A program made the translations under genes and the position numbers. The notes under the pieces were generated by a model that saw only the letters and a list, made by a program, of their open reading frames with translations, had not been told where the DNA came from and made no database searches. From assembly GCA_037039925.1 (NCBI GenBank), contig JAXRKP010000285.1:41001-105000 (forward strand): a stretch of DNA of 64,000 nucleotides. The letters are read 5' to 3'. Shown here piece by piece: positions 33,998-48,588 of the stretch. Numbering within the stretch: position 1 is the first letter of the stretch; each line of letters opens with the position of its first letter. Source of the stretch: Doris montereyensis (lineage: Eukaryota > Mollusca > Gastropoda > Nudibranchia > Dorididae).

Positions 33998-35635
33998 CTT
34001 AATCTAGAAACAGAAAATCTAGATAGATAAATAGGATCGTTATCAACTCAAGATATCAACATGAGAAGAATAGGCTATGCTATAGATTATTTAGAATTTT
34101 GATGTTGGAGGAAGTACTTCGCAGCGTGAAGTATCCGAGTACAAAAATAGTTGTCCGATCCTATTTCTCTTGAAAAGTCGACTTCGAGTAAGAAAGACCA
34201 CCGCACACTAAATAGAACGTGGCCAAAGAGGTGGGGGTGGGGTGGGGAGGGGGAAGGGAACGAAGAGGGTGGAAGAAGAAAAACAACAACAAGAAAACTT
34301 CAAACTGAGGAGTAAAAAAAACACATAATAGTCTATTATGGAATATAATAGCTTTGGGCCATGCAGTAAGCAACGAAAGTGAGTCCATTCCCTTCATGAA
34401 TTATTTAGGTTATAATCACAAAAGAAGAAAACAGGTACTCTATTTATTTAATTATGTTGTTGTTTTGTATGGTTGTTTTGAATTGTTTGATTCATATTTT
34501 GGGTAAGTAAATAAACATCAACAAAACAACAATCCAAAAACAGAAGACGAAACAACATAATTTCCCGTGTATTCATTCTCTCCAGTAAAAAGCAATTTCG
34601 TCAGCCATGTTCCAGGTTTAACCATTTTGTTATGTATTCATAGCAATGCATTATGAAGGTAACCTTTTTCCCATTTCCTACCTGACAATGATGTTTTCCT
34701 TTGGGTTTCAGTGCGATGCTTACATTAACGTTTTTGGCTCTTGCTGATTGAAGTAATATGTTGTACAGTTATATGTATAATCGTATTTATAAAGACGATT
34801 TTTATGATACACTGATAGTTTCTTTTGATTTAGACCTAGACGAATTGGACTGGGGAAGTGAACTTAAAGATCAAAATGCATCATGTGTGTATTAATATGG
34901 CACTACTACACCAAAGACCGTATACCTATGTAACGGTCTTTGACTACACTTTATTGGGTTCGTACTTCACAAATTATGGAATCGCAGAGAGTTTGTGGTA
35001 TTGGTATCAACGCATGCGCATTTATTGGATTTTGAAACCGTTAAGAAGGTCGATAAGCCGTCTCTCAACTTTTTATTTTCCTATCATTACTCTTCAACTA
35101 TCGCATGGAAATGAAGGAGGTAAAAAGATAACTATCTGACTTGTATAAAACATAAAAGGCACCTATAGGTTTGTAAATGAAAAAAAGTGGTCTGAGAGTA
35201 GAGTCTCCCTTAAGAGCATAGACGGTTGTTCCAACTATTCTGAGCGATGTTTCAAGATCAAACAACTATTAATCAGAAACTAATAGAGAGTGAAAATAGG
35301 GAGAATAAGAGGATAAGTTCCGACTATAACTTTCTATTAGAGTAAGTCGTCAAAAAGAGAAACTTTGATGAAGCAACTCTTTAGACACCACCGTCGGTCA
35401 GACTGTGCTTCGACAGAGCATGTTCATTTTTTTGTTTAATCTGATCATCGGGCACAGTGGAAATAAATTGCACCTAAATTACTTGTAGAGGCGTGGTGTA
35501 CCAATTATGTTGATGGTGCCACTATAAAATACTGTCATAATATCATACTTTCAGACAACTGATATAACTCATAAAACACGAAGTATTACATTGTACAATG
35601 TAATAAGTAGGGCCTACATCTCCGCAAACTTTTGA
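33998..35635. other. Region upstream of HSF start; no gene recognised
   Basis: It should contain the HSF 5' UTR exon and promoter, but I could not fix a transcription start or convincing heat shock elements. The open frame at 34858-35139 has no recognisable domain. Confidence 0.35.
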
Positions 35636-36352
<717 letters not shown>

Positions 36353-36735
36353 GCAACACACATTAGTGTGTATCAGCATCACAGCATGTAAAGCTGGTCT
36401 ATGGCTAAGCTTACTTGGCGAAGATTTCGATTAAAAATAGAATTCGTTGGTCAGCGGGAACGTACGCGCCACGCCAGTTCGAAGATGGGACTAGATTGGT
36501 GCCTGGCTCCAAAATTATTTTTGTTGTACATGCGAAGAAGAGAATACCACGACTTTTCACCCTATTCCGGGAATATTTTGTACAGTTAACTAAGCTTTTT
36601 TGGTTCCCATTGCCAGAGGGCACCACAGGAGAAAGAGAGTGAGAGGTAGGAGAAACGGATACAGGCTGCGCGTGATGTCACCAGCGGCGAAACCTCATAG
36701 TAAGAGGCCCTGCATAGAAGTGTAGTGTGAAACTG

Positions 36736-36768
<33 letters not shown>

Positions 36769-37179
36769 TTGGGTAAAGCAAATTGATGCGATGGGTGCAT
36801 TGCAAAGAAATCATAGTAGTACCTTCTTGGTGTATTGCAATATTTTGCAGGTGGTTCCTGGCACCAAAAAAAACAAAGCAGAACACACCCCTGAATACAT
36901 GTATGAACATATTTCTCCCCTTCTCATTATGAATTGGCGTGCTATTTTTTGTTGGTGATGTTTTTGTTTTTGGTTTAATCGTTTAATCAACAAGAATTTT
37001 TATTATTATATATTATGTAGATCTACACCAATGTTTCTTTTCGCTGACATCTCTTAACACTAAGTCGGGTGTTGTGTATGCCCGTCTATCTTTTATTATA
37101 CATTGTACATGTATCTGTTGTACATATATGTTTTTTATCTTTCCTTTCATATATGATTGTATCCATCTATCTCTGGGAA
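36353..37179. other. Spacer with (TG)n tract
   Basis: (TG)n at 36738-36762; otherwise nothing recognised. Confidence 0.5.
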
Positions 37180-37622
37180 AATGTTCAACGGTTGGCGGGG
37201 CTCGAACCCACTGCCTTTTGGTTGAGAGGCCGACACCTTAGCTCTGAACTACCGAGTCCCCCTTATCCACATCCACAACAAAAATGTAGAAATTTAGATT
37301 TTGACCAAACTACCGTGTAAACAGTCAATGGAACTTTATCGTGCACAGTGTTGTGATCTGCACACGTGACGACTTCCTTTTTAAAATGTTATCATCCATC
37401 TCCGATTGGATCAGCGAAAAACAACAAACCGAGAAAGCGTTTCAACATGCCGGGGCTTGAACCCACGACTTTTGGTTGAGATGCCGACATCTTGCTTCTG
37501 CACTCTGAAGCTTTACTGATCCGGAAAAAGTACTTTTGGGGTGTGTTTTCGTATCGATCCATTGACTGTTTTCGGGGCAGTTCGGGCAAAATCTAAAATT
37601 CGTTGTGGATGTGGGTAAAGGG
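37180..37622. repeat. Cluster of SINE family C copies, one inverted
   Basis: Positions 37180-37262 hold a head (GGGGCTCGAACCCACTGCC on plus, i.e. a reversed B box). Positions 37262-37510 hold a full copy (CCACATCCACAACAAAAATG to GGGGCTTGAACCCACGAC). Positions 37540-37622 carry the tail of a third copy in the opposite direction, ending in TTGTGGATGTGGGTAAAGGG. Confidence 0.75.
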
Positions 37623-37904
37623 TCGTATCTTCTTCTATATTTTTCTACGTGTTTGTCTGTCTATATATAGTATATTATATTATGCATCCATATTTCTTTC
37701 TCCCGTTTCTCTTTTTTTCCTTTTTCTTTCTCTCTCCCACTCTGTTTCCTTCCCTTTCCTCCTTTCTCTTTCTCTCTCCCATTCTGTCTCTGTGCCTCTG
37801 TGTTTCTCTTTCTCTCCCATTCTGTCTCTGTGCCGCTGTATCTATGAATCTATCTCTGTCTCTGTCTCTCCCCACCCAATCTCTGTCTCTGTCTCCACTC
37901 TCCC

Positions 37905-38370
<466 letters not shown>

Positions 38371-38394
38371 TTAAAATGAGTTCAACGCAATACA

Positions 38395-39850
38395 AGTCAA
38401 CACGCCGTGTTCCAAACTCTTCCCATTGTTCCTGTTTTGCTTTCTTACTTCCTCTTTGACGATATTGACGTAATCTATCCTATCTTCTGGTCTTTTTGTT
38501 TGCAATTATTTCTTCCAGGCATCCTTTTTTCTTCTTTGATCTTAATCTTGATATTTTCATTCCCCCATGCTGTTCTTTTCCTATCTCCTTTAATTTGTTT
38601 CCTACCACAGGCCTCTTCAGTACAACTGAGGAGTGTTTCTTTATACATCTGCCACTTTTTTCTTCTATTGCGCTATCTTTCACATACATATTTTTATCAT
38701 AGATTGGTATATCTGTTTTACTCCTGGTTTATTTAGTTCCTCTATTTTGAATTTAGTAGCTTTCTTCTCTTTCCTTTTCTGATTTTTTTCTTCAGTCAGT
38801 AATCTCATTTTGGCAATCACTAAGTGATGATCACTAAATATTTCTGCTCCTCTGTTTACTCTTGCATCCAATGTACTGTAAAAAGGGAACTGCTAACTAT
38901 TATGTAGTCTATCATTGACTTTTCACACCTGTCTTCATTTACTCTTGTATATTTGTAGATATCTTTATGAGGAAAAAAAGGGTTGGCTATTTTCATGTTG
39001 TTGTCTCTCCTTCTTTACCTATTACTCCTCCTGACGTTTCTACATTGTCCTACTCTAGCGTTTAAATGTCTTGAAAGCATTAGTTCCTGTTTGGGTTTAA
39101 GATTCTCTGCAGCTATTTGTAGATCGTTTTCGAAGATATCTTTTTCTTCTTTAGTTGCGTCTTTGTTTGGTCAATAAACTATTAATAATTTAATTTCTCG
39201 TCCTCTTGGTTTAATACATGTATTTACCTCTAATAGCCGCGGGCGTATACATTTCCAACGTTCTAGTAGCTTTTCATGCCTTTTATGCACTAGGAGGCCT
39301 ACTCCTGCTCTAGCTCTATCTTTGACATTTACTCCTGAGAAGATTAAAATATGATTCGGTCCTACATTTTCTATTCCTTGTCCTTTTTCTTTGTTTCTGT
39401 AATGGCCAAAATATCTACTTTGAATTTTTCCATTTCTTCAACTAATTCTAACTCTTTTCCATTTATTGCCCTAACATTCCATGTTCCAAAAATCACAGTC
39501 CGTATTCGTTTCCAAGTTCATATTCGAAAGATCAAGCATTTATTTCTCTGAATCGGTTTGGTTTTGGATAAACAGGGGATTAGCCCACTGTACCCTAGGT
39601 AGATGGTGGGCTGCCACATTGAGGCCCCCTATCAGGCCTTGTTATTTTCTGTCAGGGTTAACTCCCTTAGCCTTTGGTCGGTCAAGACCGGCCTGCAAGG
39701 CAGCAGGTTTTTTCTGTCAGGGTTAACTTCCTTAGCCTTTGGTCGGTTAAGACCCGTCTGCAAGGCAGCAGAAGACTCGTGGAGGGCGGGATCATCTACT
39801 CCCCGTACAGGTGCTTACCTGTCATCTGCCCGGGTTTTTTCTTCTCATGA
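38395..39850 (-). mobile_element. LINE family X, copy 2: 5' region, endonuclease and linker
   Basis: Minus strand. The 5' end is at about 39850 (CACCTGTACGGGGAGTAG), then about two roughly 60-bp monomers (39630-39775), then the endonuclease (REIKLLIVY near 39200; [18 protein letters not shown] near 39150-39080; AEIFSDHHLVIAKMRL near 38850-38800) and the basic linker up to EEF/EQ-type sequence near 38420. The RT domain is missing: homology ends at about 38400 next to the (CT)n array. The frame is broken in several places. Confidence 0.75.
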
Positions 39851-39879
39851 TAACATATTCTATCTACTATTTCGTTAAA

Positions 39880-41300
39880 TATCATAATAATTATTTCAAT
39901 ATATTTTTGTTTAGCATCCTGACGAACCTATGAAATATATTGACTCATATAAGTTAGGATAATCAGACTCAACATAGATACCATAATTATTTATTTCTTG
40001 TTTAAATATTTTCTTTGTATAAGATTTTTTTTCAGGATTTTGTGATGAAGTATGAATGTGAATATTATTTGATTTAAAGTCACAGTAGATAGCAACAGGT
40101 AAGCTAGATTTGTAATGATGATTCTTAAATTTGAGAATATTATCTTTAGGCATCTTAACAATGAAATGAGTATGATTACTACAAATTTCAAAATGTTTAT
40201 TTAATGCTTTTTCTATGGTCCTAGATTTTTAACAATTTCTACAAATAAAAGCTTTATAAAGATTATTCTTATCGTAAAGAAAACAATAAGAGCTTTTATT
40301 AAACAATAATGTATATAAGTTTCATCTTCAATATATAATAAATCCACAACACGAGCTTCATCTGATTTTGAATTAGAAATATATACAGGATATAAACTTA
40401 ACTTATCTTTTGGTTTATCTAATGCAAATATATTTATGGAAAACCCAGGATTTAACTTTTCAACCTTGGAAATATCTTTAAGGGAGATTGGATGTGTTAA
40501 TCCTGTCATGTTTATTTCGTCTTCATACTTTTTGTGTTTTGAAACCCTTTCTTTATTAATATTATCATCAGCTGGATATAACTTTCAATACAAATCATAA
40601 GAAACATTTGTTATCTTTTAAGTTTTTCAAATTTGATAATATTGTGTGATCTGAATGGAGTAGGAATGTATGATGAAGCCTTTAAATAACCTACTTTATA
40701 GAGTTTCGCTGTTGCTTCAGTTATTCTATCAAATACAAATCCACTACCTCTTTCTTGATAACTACCAACCCATTACTTAAAACTAGTTGTTACTGTTAGT
40801 CTATTGAAATAACTATTTATATTATTCTTAGGCATTATTGGACTTATTGTTTCTATCGGATGATTACAATAGGCGTCAACTATTTGTGTTGCTAATGGAG
40901 TCTATAATCACACTTCATCCTAATCTTTATTAGAGTATTAGTTATAAGTATTTTATCTTTAAGTTTATTGACATATTTTATTTGATCATCTTCATCAATA
41001 TCATCAATGATCTCTAATGATATCACTTAAGTTCTTCGTTTTTATAAGAGCCATATTATTATAAAAATACTTTTTATTGTTTTGATTTTGGTAATTGGAA
41101 CAATGTTCAGGATTTCTCGCTAGAAAAGCCTGATAGTATTGTTTATATTTTTCTTTATTATCTTGATAGTGTTTTTGTTTTGCTACTCTTCTACAAGCAA
41201 TACATTGTGAATTTACCCCCATTGGTTTTACATGATTTTTATGATATTTATTAAGCGGTTTAAATTCATAAAATTTAGTACATTTTTCCCCGCTCATTTT
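39880..41300 (-). pseudogene. AT-rich block with protein-primed DNA polymerase B (Polinton-like) remains
   Basis: Minus strand, far more AT-rich than its neighbours. From 41297: a short protein with a zinc-ribbon-like start (CTKFYEFKPLNKYHKNH, then SQCIACRRVAKQKHY) and a Lys/Tyr-rich tail. A broken stretch follows with SGFVFDRITEA then LYKVGYLKASSYIPTPF (about 40775-40660). Then comes an intact frame 40509-40213 (TGLTHPISLKDISKVEKLN, NPGFSINIFAL, LSLYPVYISNS, HYCLIKAL). Last is 40153-39911 (MPKDNILKFKNHHYKSSLPV then AIYCDFKSN). This order matches the N-terminal region of type-B, protein-primed DNA polymerases of Polinton/Maverick-like and related viral elements, where the DFE/DFK-type motif is Exo I. 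The polymerase domain itself is not present. It is a partial, decayed copy. Confidence 0.6.
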
Positions 41301-41460
41301 TATGGATACTATTATATATATATATATTTTTTATTTTTTTAAATTTAAAATATATATATTTTTTTTATTTTTATTTATTTTTTATTTTTTTACTAAGGAA
41401 TACTTTCCTTAAAAAAATATAAAAAAATAAAAATATATATATATTGTTATCGAAGCATTT
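41301..41460. repeat. A/T-only low-complexity tract
   Basis: Almost pure A/T with TATATATA and TTTTTATTT runs at the 5' edge (minus strand) of the AT-rich block. A short CCGAAACTCTAAA tandem follows at 41587-41625. Confidence 0.9.
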
Positions 41461-41887
41461 TCGTAGGTCTGAGGCTGAGCGAGATCTCCATCTAAGAATA
41501 TTATTAGTATAGGATTCTGAGATACTCTGCGCGAGTTGAGTGGAACGTAGTGGTGTTGTGTGGGATACCTTAAAGACTCTCATATCGAAACCGAAACTCT
41601 AAACCGAAACCGAAACTCTAAACCAAAAGTGAGCCAAACACGCAGTGAGAGTTAGACACGCGATAAGCCCCTACTACTAAGGTCAAAGGTCGTGATATCC
41701 CCTTCTTCAATGAATAATAAACTCAAATTTTGGAGTTAGGCACCAATCTGTTCTCCAACTGTGTGGCGGTATGGCGCGCGATCAGTCTCACTGGTCGACG
41801 ATATCTATTGTTATCTCGATTCAAGCCATCGAGGTTTGGAAGCTAGGTTCAAGCCGACATACTGATACACACTAATGCGTGTTGCGC

Positions 41888-42485
<598 letters not shown>

Positions 42486-42873
42486 CTCTGCTCATTAGCG
42501 GCTTTACCTCATTCCTCATTCCCTTATTTCCCCCTTTTTTTTTTTTTTCTTTTTCATCTTTTCTTTTTTCTTTTTCACTTTCTTATATTTTGTATTACAT
42601 ATAAGACATTTGGTTTCTATTGTTGTGAGGCTTACTCACGGAATCTACGTGATGGGTCATCACATGACTGGCCACCTTTGGTGCCATATTGTGTCACTCA
42701 CGACCACTAAATCATTCTTGTAAGTTGTATCGTTATTTTGTCACTGAGGAAGGGCGGTTTTTCCCAAAATGTTTTTATCTTTGTAATTGTCTCCTGTTCT
42801 AATTTCATATTCAATTTTGTATTTCCCCGCTACTAGTTACCGGCTTACTGCAGTGCTATTTCTTTTATCATTA

Positions 42874-42875
42874 GA

Positions 42876-42944
<69 letters not shown>

Positions 42945-43035
42945 GACTACCACTACTACTACTAATACTACTACTTCTACTACTACTACTACAACTACTA
43001 CTACTACTACTCCTACTACTAATAATAAAAATAAT
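42874..43035. repeat. (ACT)n trinucleotide array
   Basis: About 50 ACT/CTA units with a few substitutions; the poly-Thr and poly-Val frames are artefacts. Confidence 0.97.
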
Positions 43036-43364
43036 AGTACTACTAATGATAACAGCAATAGTGGCCTAGATCTACTTACAAAGCTGGCTTTGACTCAACA
43101 AAGGTTGAACATATAAGGTCAACGAGACAGTGTGTAGATAAGGAAATCTTATTAAACTAAAAAGAAGAAAAAAAGGTGCTTCAGCCTTTCAGTTGACAAT
43201 GACATTAATTGACCTATACTATAAGCACATTGGAGGAAGGATAGGGGGAGTGAGTCGATCGTTCTTTGTGTGTGCTACAAACTTGAAGCCAGTGGGCGGA
43301 GCTTATCGCCATCTTGCTACACCCAACTTTCGTTGCCGTGTACTGTAAACAACACTGAAACAAA

Positions 43365-43692
<328 letters not shown>

Positions 43693-44068
43693 GATGTAGA
43701 TTGGGCAATCAAAATCATAAATGCATTTTTACAAATTTACAGATACATTTTTATTATTTTTATTTCAAGAAAATAGTGTTAAGCCCCTGAGAGCCTTTGA
43801 CAGACTTAAGAATTTTAAACAAAGAGGAATAGCAGCTAATTAATTTAAATGCATGCATACAGTATACACGTTAATAAAATATTTGGATTACAGTGACAAG
43901 TGTTAGACTGGCTGGGAACATGAGCCTTGATTTATGATTTGGTGATAATGGATGAACCAAGATAGAGACAGCTTCCGAACTACATGTAGATGTCTAGAAT
44001 TTACTGGTCAAAGTCAAAAGCAGCCATAAAATATCTTAAAAGTAATTATGTAGCCCTAGCTTACATTG

Positions 44069-47060
44069 TCATTGACCTGAAAATAGAATTAGTTTGCTGA
44101 GAGTTTGACGACTGTTACATTTTAATTTTTCTTTTAACTTGGCATTGGATATCTTTCCTGCATATGAATACCTCACTTGAAGATATTTTTCAGCTACTGC
44201 CTTTAACAACAGAATAACATGATTATGGAAACCTTTTTGGTCAAGCATATGGGAAGTATACAAAGTGAAAAAAATAATTTACTGAGGAAAGACTTCATTA
44301 TACTTTGTAAGAGTTTGGAACAGGTAATATTACACAATCTTCCACCATCACTTGAAGCAACATATTTTCTAAAATGTTTCTCACAAGTAAGAGACAAATT
44401 TCAATGACATCTTTTGATGGTATTGATAACCCCCCCCCCCCTTCTGGTTTTTACAGCAATCAATGAATGACATGGAGACAATACATCTTCAACTAATACA
44501 TCGAAACGAAATTCGGGACCGAACAATTTGTTTTATCCGGAAACAACAAAACCTGCAATATTTTCAAAATTTTCTCTGAAACATTACGAGTTGATGATAA
44601 TTAATAAAATAATCCTCAGTTCTATGATCTTCACAAATGTCTTCCAATACTCTACTTTTAGTGACTGACATAGATGGGTTACTGACGGAATCTCTTGATC
44701 CAAGTAGTACTGCTGCTGATGGAACTGGAATCGGTCAACGTTGTCATTGATTCGAAAAAAGGTTTTCAATCAGTTACCTTTTGTGAATACGTCTTGAACT
44801 TCATTTGTCAAAAGCTGATTGTATTTTCATGATTTTGAAAGTGTTTACGGCTAGACTTATGTCGTTAGTTGGATTGTTTTGGATCCTCCATATTCTTATC
44901 TTACTAAAAAAAGTTCTATGCAACTTGGCTAAATTTATATGACAGGAAAAATTTCATATCAAAATCATGAGACATAATCAATGTTTTATAGATGGAAATT
45001 ACACTATCAATACATGATAAAAAAATTCAAGCGAATGGTTTGTTTCCTTTTTGAAACAACAAAAGGTAAACCATTCACAATTCTTTTTCTGAACACAATG
45101 GAAGTTGATGATAATTAAAAAACGTTTCAAACATGATCTTCACAAATTTTTCAATCTTACTTTTAGTGACTGATTTATTAATAAGGGTTTGATTTCAAAT
45201 TTCAGAATTTAGAATATCAAATAAACAATTAAAGCATGTCAAAATTGTAATTGATTCTAAAGGCAATCAGTTACCTCTTGAAAACCTTGAATGCCTTCAT
45301 TTGGGTCAAAATTGCTTGTAAGATGCAACAGAATCACTTAATGTTTGTGCTGTTGGATTTTACATTCATTTTTTTTAATCTTAAAAAAAAAGTTCTATGG
45401 ATCTTGATCTAAGTTTATATGACCTAAAGGTTTATATCAAAATCATGAGACATAATCAATTTGTATAGATGGTCAATATAATCCCATGATGAAATAAAAT
45501 CATTACCTTTTTTGCAACATTGTTTTTTCTTTAAAAAAGAATTAGGACAAGTTTAGCAAAAATGTAGCAAACATCTCAAGGAATACATAAACATTTCTAT
45601 TAGTTACAGGGTGAAGAAAAAAAAGGTTTGATATCAATAGCATTAGAATCATGGGTTTGAATAGCAACACCTAACTCTTTTAACATAGCAATATTCGATG
45701 CCGACCCGTCATGTGTCAGAGAAAGAATTTCAATACCTATTTCATACAAATTTTCTATACAAGTTGTCACTAAGTTCTTTTTCTCAACACCACTCAAACC
45801 ATCAATCAAAAAGTAAGCTACAGGCAATTTCCAAACTAACTTCTTTTACACTAACTATCCATAAAGGTCAAAGTTCCATCCCATTCCTGTCTAGCAACTG
45901 GCAAGCTATCATTATCATCATCAAGTCCTGTCCCTAAGTCTACATGGCCATGGTATTGAGTTCCATCCCATTCCACATGCTGTCTAATTGCCATCTCATC
46001 CATAACAAGTCTACATGGCCATGGTATTGAGTTCCATCCCATTCCACATGCTGTCTAATTGCCATCTCATCCATAAGTTCAAGTCCCATTCCACATGGCC
46101 ATGGTATTGAGTTCCATCCCATTCCACATGCTGTCTAATTGCCATCTCATCCATAACAAGACTACTACATGGCCATGGTATTGAGTTCCATCCCCATTCC
46201 ACATGCTGTCTAATTGCCATCTCATCCATAACAAGACTACATGGCACCATGCTGTCTAATTGACATTCCATGTGGTTTTTGCATGCTGCACTTTACTTTC
46301 TAAGAAAGAAAGGGCTGATTGGGTGAATCCTGGTTTCCCATCCACATGCTTGTACCATTTTGAAATGGTTTTTGGGTGAGGGAGACAAGTGTCAAATACT
46401 TTCCTCACATATTTGTAAGCCCTAGGGGAATAAAAATGAAGGGTTAAAGCAAAAGCCCTAAGCTCAGGGGAGTATCTAACAAGAACAGGACTGTTCTGAA
46501 CCTTTGCGACATTTCTCTTTAACAAATATGATACTCCACCACTACATTTTTCTAAAATTTCTATACCATTGGAACTAATCATATTTTTATTTTTTATATC
46601 CACAAGTATTTTTTTTTAGATTAGCATTTCTTTTCACCAAACGACGTTTACATTGAGATAAGTTTTTTAAATCTTTTTTCTATAAGACTGGACCATATCT
46701 TCATTAATTTGTAATTTTCTTTTTAAAGACGCTTTCTCTGGACTGTCAAGATCAAAACTCGTGCTTGGTCCCTGTTAATGTTCTTCAGTACATGTAATTA
46801 TTTGGGGAATTGTTGGTGGCATTCTGTCAATAGGGGCTTTTCGGGGCTTCTGGCCTGAAGTCTGCAGATATGGTGGGAATGAAAGAAAATACTGTTGGAA
46901 CAGCACCGTCTCTTACGCGAACACAACTTAGTGATGTGCGGTCCATATCTTCCTCTCTGAAGTGAGCCGAGCAAAGAACAGAGCATTTTGATGGTGTGAA
47001 ATGTTCCCGTCTTATTGCCTTCACCATTGCTGATTCAATTCAAGATCTTTGGGAAACCTG
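44069..47060 (-). pseudogene. THAP9/P-element-like transposase, degenerate
   Basis: Minus strand. A THAP zinc-finger remnant lies at 47060-46827: acceptor TTTTACAG, GFPKDLELNQQW, a break, then KAIRREHFTPSKCSVLCSAH, FREEDMDRT and GAVPTVFSF. Next is a long open piece 46603-46256 with ISSNGIEILEKCSGGVSYLL, RYSPELRAFALTLHFYSPRA and HPKTISKWYKHVDGKPGFT. Then the start of the DDE core, VMDEMAIRQHVEWDGTQYHG then DLGTG, expanded as a tandem repeat. VAYFLIDGLSGVEKKNLV and LSLTHDGSASNIAML follow (45827-45600; the Asp in THDG is the second catalytic position). Then C-terminal scraps: CEKHFRKYVASSDGGRL (44395-44330) and AEKYLQVRYSYAGK (44200-44140). Several frameshifts and stops show a dead gene. Confidence 0.8.
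45940..46262. repeat. Tandem expansion inside the THAP9-like transposase
   Basis: Four to five units of 72-92 bp. The plus core is CATGGCCATGGTATTGAGTT, CCATCCCATTCCACATGCTG and TCTAATTGCCATCTCATCCA. On the minus strand the unit codes for MDEMAIRQHVEWDGTQYHGH, the segment around the first catalytic Asp. Confidence 0.93.
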
Positions 47061-47958
47061 TAAAATAAAAAAAATAAAAACCATAGAGTTATTTGTTGCA
47101 AATAGTTTGCCTATTTTTTAAGATATTTTAATGATTTAGTTGAAAGTAGTCTTAGAGATATAAAATATGTAAACAGCAATCTTTAAAAGAAGTCTGTTAA
47201 TTATAAAAATAAAAGTCAAAGGTCTAGACATTTTAGATACAACCAAAGAGATCTAGATCTATATGTTTATACAGAAGGAAAATAATAATGTTTTGATCCT
47301 AAACACATTTATACTTAGGCATACATATTCATATCGTCATAATTTGTTTGATAACTTAAAGAATAAGGCATGAAAAAAATGAATTGATTAACCCAAGGCC
47401 AAATGCCAAGGTAATAAACAACAGTGGAAGGCTACTCGATCACTTACTGATGAAACGTGATTCCTTTCTTCCTATCCCTGTCTGGTCGTTTTGTGCAACC
47501 GAAAGCCGCACAAGCAGGCATGTCGAGTACAGAACCAACCAAAACCTTCCCCTTTTTGAAAGAGATTGTAAAGAAATTTAATTACAAGCAGACTTGAGCG
47601 GTTGTCTTGTGAGTAATCTCGCTTGAAGCGTACGTTGTCATGGAATGTTTTGGGTGTAGTAATATGGCCGTAACAGCATTCTGTCGGCTTCACAAAAAGG
47701 ACGTCATCCTCCCTCCATTATATCCAAGTTCCTTGATAAGTACAATGTATAAGTCTGTCTTATCAATTTTGTGTCGTGTGTGTATGTGTGTGTGTCGTGT
47801 GTAGTGCATGACATTTAGACGTGATCATTATTCACATCCTTCCCTTTATCTCTTAAGCGGCCCATAAACGTTCAATTATATTGCGCAATCCTGGTTGCAC
47901 AATATAATTGACAATTTTTATGTTGCCCACACACAGCTCAATATAATTGACATTTTAA

Positions 47959-48342
47959 TTGCGCAGACCAAGCTCATTGTGGTCTCGCGATCCGTTGAGA
48001 AAGGATGGGGATTTTGACCCAGCAATCGCCGTGGTAGTTGCTCTTGCTGTAGAAGATGAAACCGATGTTTCAAGAAGAAAACGTGCAGAATGGTCAAAAG
48101 AATGGTTTCTGCAGCGTTCAACGTTTGGGCACACCAATTTACTACGTGAACTGAGCCATAATGAGCCAAGTGATTTTAAAAACTTTCTGCGCATGGATGT
48201 TGAGTCCTACAATGAGCTCTTGCAAATGGTCGAGCCCCTGATTGGAAAGCAAACTACAAATATGCGTCAGCCCATCTCTCATACGGAGCGTTTATCAATT
48301 ACACTGCGTTACCTGGTCCGTCACTGCGCCAGATCTCTCTGA
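47959..48342 (+). pseudogene. Harbinger transposase, N-terminal fragment
   Basis: An open frame with AVEDETDVSRRKRAEWSKEW, FLQRSTFGHTNLLRELSHNE, DFKNFLRMDVESYNELLQMV and EPLIGKQTTNMRQPISHTER, then LSITLRYLVR. This is the N-terminal region of HARBI1-like transposases, which normally continue into a DDE core. Here the frame ends at a TGA at 48340-48342 and runs into the tail of the MADF gene. The DDE core has been deleted. The listed frame begins at a TTG; the true start is uncertain. Confidence 0.75.
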
Positions 48343-48588
48343 GTCAAGCACTTTCTTTAATTCCTTGCGATAGTTGGTTCTATACGAATTTAACTTTTTG
48401 ACATCTTCTCTTGTGTAGTTTTGGTACTTTTCCTGGAATTTTTATATCAACACGGCGTAAGCTGCATGTTTCTTTTGTCTGTTGCTGTATTCATCACACT
48501 TCACTTTCCATAGGGCTGGTAAATTTTTATAAACCTCGATGCACTCCAATTGGAATGTCCTGTCTTCTTTATCAGTAATATCAGACAT
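48343..48588 (-). pseudogene. MADF (Myb/SANT-like) accessory protein of Harbinger, with one stop
   Basis: Minus strand from ATG at 48588: MSDITDKEDRTFQLECIEVY, KNLPALWKVKCDEYSNRQKK, HAAYAVLI, a TAA stop, then KFQEKYQNYTREDVKKLNSY and RTNYRKELKKVLD. The spacing of aromatic and basic residues (YKNLPALWxxKxxxYxNRxxK ... RTxYRKELKKV) fits a MADF DNA-binding domain, the usual second protein of PIF/Harbinger elements. It is too short to appear as a long open frame because of the stop. Confidence 0.72.

Noticed and set aside
34858..35139. 93-residue plus-strand frame upstream of HSF
   Set aside because: No domain, no splice context and no composition bias; length is within chance for AT-rich DNA.
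42787..43116. Poly-Thr protein
   Set aside because: It is the (ACT)n array.
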